A stretch of 6,490 bases of DNA. It comes from an uncultured Oscillospiraceae bacterium. GTDB lineage: Bacteria; Bacillota_A; Clostridia; Oscillospirales; Oscillospiraceae. Below, piece by piece: positions 5,146 through 6,490 of this stretch. Each line of letters starts with the position of its first letter. The first letter of the stretch is position 1. A model generated the notes under the pieces. The model saw only the letters and a list, made by a program, of their open reading frames with translations, had not been told where the DNA came from and ran no database searches. A program made the translations under genes and the position numbers. The DNA lies in the NCBI GenBank assembly GCA_900770015.1, contig CAAGIU010000158.1, positions 1 to 6,490 on the forward strand. Direction: 5' to 3'.

Positions 5146-6306
5146 TCACTGCCAGAAGAACCGGTAGGGCACGGTGCGGTGGAATTTCTGCTCAAACCGC
5201 AGCGTCATCCACACAAAGTAGATGCCCATGAAGACCCCGATCAGCACCCGCAGCAGCCTGCGGGAGCGTTTGCCGCTGACCTCCTGCACGGTGCGCGGAT
5301 ACAGCAGGAAGAGAAAGGGAACAAAATAATAGGACAGACGGTTGACGGCATTCATGGAAAACACCATCAGCCTTGTGATGGAGGCCATCAGAGACGCAAA
5401 CAGCAGCATACTGTCCTGCTTTTTGAGAATGGCCGCCTGGCTGGGACTGCACAGGCGCAGCATCCGGTTCCGGGGCCGGAGCACCATATAATAGCAGGCC
5501 AGCCCGAAGCCCACCAGCACCAGCAGCACCATGTAGATGCTCTGCCGGTTGATGTGTCCCTCGCTCTCCACGGCCTTGGTCAGGTAGCCGGAATAGTCCT
5601 CCGTCAGACCGAAGAGCTTCATGCCCAGGATGACAAAGGTCTGGTAGGCCGCGGTGAAGAGGATCATGGCAGCCACGCCCAGCAGAATATCCCGTTTCTT
5701 GAATTCCAGCCGGTCAAACACCAGAAACACCAGGCACACCACCGACGCCACATGGAAGGACGCCGCCAACAGCACCATTCCCGTGAACACCAGATACCGC
5801 AGGAGTCTGGGCTTCCGGCTGGTGAGCACGCAGTAGGCCAGCAGAATGATGGCCACCGCCAGGGCCTGACGGATGATGGTCAGGTAGACATAATACGTTC
5901 CCGACAGGATCAGCAGCAGCGTGCTCATCTCCACATCCACGGAGTTCCGATAGAGAAAAAAGCCGATGGCGCCGTAGATGATGGCGCTGGTGACGGCGAT
6001 ATAAAACTGCACGCTGGGGTTGATGACGCTCAGCAGCTTGGTGAAATAGCAGTAGCCGATTTCGTAGGTGGTGCTGGCGGAAAAGGCAGGAATCTCCGCC
6101 CAGCTGCACCGGGCCACCTGCTCATACCGCCGGGCATAGTGGACGGCCAGATCCGTGCCCACCTCCCGGCTGCGCAGGGCGGCAATGAGGATCAGAATTC
6201 CAAAGGAGACAGCCAGATACATGGCCTGCCTGCGGCGGCTCTTATTCACATCGAAACAGGCGCCAAAGCCCAGAATGAACAGCGTGGACAGAAAATAGAT
6301 GGCCAT
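5146..6306 (-). CDS. EpsG family polysaccharide polymerase (Wzy-like membrane protein)
   Basis: This 386-residue multi-pass membrane protein of the EpsG family is thought to polymerise repeat units of exopolysaccharide at the cytoplasmic membrane. The hydrophobic pattern gives about ten membrane segments, starting with residues 2-17 and 29-44 and ending near 352-367. Family signatures are RSREVGTD (45-52) followed by Y58, the loop motif YEIGYCYFTKLLS (81-93), IIRQALA (144-150), SFH (183-185) and NRLSYYF (322-328). Length fits the family. The ATG at 6306 has AAGGAG 7 nt upstream. It is first of a two-gene unit with the glycosyltransferase 10 bp downstream, so the pair probably acts on the same glycan. 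No confident promoter was found in 6307-6410; transcription may come from there or from genes beyond the right edge. The gene symbol is withheld because orthology to Bacillus epsG is not shown. Confidence 0.9.
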   Translation of the reverse strand: MAIYFLSTLFILGFGACFDVNKSRRRQAMYLAVSFGILILIAALRSREVGTDLAVHYARRYEQVARCSWAEIPAFSASTTYEIGYCYFTKLLSVINPSVQFYIAVTSAIIYGAIGFFLYRNSVDVEMSTLLLILSGTYYVYLTIIRQALAVAIILLAYCVLTSRKPRLLRYLVFTGMVLLAASFHVASVVCLVFLVFDRLEFKKRDILLGVAAMILFTAAYQTFVILGMKLFGLTEDYSGYLTKAVESEGHINRQSIYMVLLVLVGFGLACYYMVLRPRNRMLRLCSPSQAAILKKQDSMLLFASLMASITRLMVFSMNAVNRLSYYFVPFLFLLYPRTVQEVSGKRSRRLLRVLIGVFMGIYFVWMTLRFEQKFHRTVPYRFFWQ

Positions 6307-6410
6307 CTGCTTTCTCCTTTCTCATTTTGTATTTAGTGTTTCATGCAGCATCCCTGCAAATTGTAATTTGACGGTACGTTGCATGGAACCGGGTATCGAA
6401 CGGCGTGCGC

Positions 6411-6464
6411 AAGGCTCCCTCTGGGAGGGAGCTGTCAGCCGAAGGCTGACTGAAGGAGAGAGCC
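6411..6464. repeat. Double-hairpin dispersed repeat of Clostridia type
   Basis: Two adjacent perfect hairpins, GCTCCCTC/GAGGGAGC (6414-6421/6425-6432, loop TGG) and GTCAGCC/GGCTGAC (6434-6440/6444-6450, loop GAA), are followed by TGAAGGAGAGAGCC. The outer ends GGCTC (6413-6417) and GAGCC (6460-6464) also pair, giving a three-stem fold. From memory, very similar AAGGCTCCCT...GGGAGCTGTC...GACTGAAGGAG sequences recur between genes in gut Ruminococcaceae and Lachnospiraceae genomes; a search would confirm this. There is no coding content. The flanking 6307-6410 and 6465-6490 hold no gene that I can see. Confidence 0.75.
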
Positions 6465-6490
6465 CCGGACTTTAAGATGCGGCACCGAAA

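Noticed and set aside
5136..5195. Upstream ATG at 5195 for the glycosyltransferase
   Set aside because: It would overlap the end of the polymerase gene and add 20 residues unlike any GT N-terminus. The ATG at 5135 has a Shine-Dalgarno and normal operon spacing.
3771..5231. Long plus-strand open frame (486 codons) opposite the glycosyltransferase
   Set aside because: It is antisense to a gene with clear family motifs. Its translation is rich in G, R, H, Q and P with no recognisable domain, as expected for a GC-rich shadow frame.
5134..6336. Plus-strand open frame of 400 codons opposite the EpsG-like gene
   Set aside because: The His/Gln-rich translation mirrors the hydrophobic codons of a membrane protein on the other strand. 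No motif or credible ribosome binding site was found.
6307..6360. Promoter for the EpsG-like gene (TTGCAG with TAAATA, 18-nt spacer)
   Set aside because: The -10 matches consensus at only about three positions, so it is too weak to annotate.

Overview
This looks like a contig end from a GC-rich Firmicute of the Clostridia, most likely an Oscillospirales/Ruminococcaceae-type gut bacterium. The evidence is GC-rich coding sequence with AT-rich gaps, strong Shine-Dalgarno sites, sigma-A-type promoters, a YesN-type response regulator, a DegV protein, an EpsG-type polymerase, and dispersed palindromic repeats of a style I associate with gut Clostridia. The taxonomy is inference. The first 21 bases are the end of an Illumina TruSeq adapter, so real genomic sequence begins at base 22.

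Layout from left to right. (1) A response regulator on the minus strand (22-321) is cut off by the adapter after 100 residues. It has a good promoter at 463-492 and a structured leader of about 135 nt. (2) A plus-strand promoter (568-596) and an intrinsic terminator (701-743) frame an RNA of about 140 nt with no convincing ORF, which is a candidate small RNA or an attenuated leader. (3) A cysteine-rich lipoprotein (829-1365, plus) converges on a DegV fatty-acid-binding protein (1376-2218, minus) with only 10 bp between the stops. (4) A 404-bp gap (2219-2622) holds the degV promoter, a MITE-like palindromic element and the terminator of the next gene. (5) A sugar-phosphate-type nucleotidyltransferase (2623-3561, minus) has its own promoter. 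(6) A gap of about 300 bp (3562-3857) carries a second, inverted copy of the repeat. (7) A two-gene minus-strand unit encodes an EpsG-like polysaccharide polymerase (5146-6306) followed 10 bp later by a GT4-like glycosyltransferase (3858-5135). (8) The right edge (6307-6490) holds no gene; it contains a double-hairpin dispersed repeat.

The right half is a small surface or exopolysaccharide module: a polymerase, a glycosyltransferase and, probably, a nucleotidyltransferase making an activated precursor. The left half is regulatory and housekeeping. I see no tRNA, rRNA, CRISPR array, phage gene or complete insertion sequence. I found no clearly new multi-gene system. The items most worth following are the promoter-to-terminator RNA, the palindromic repeat family and the divergent glycosyltransferase.
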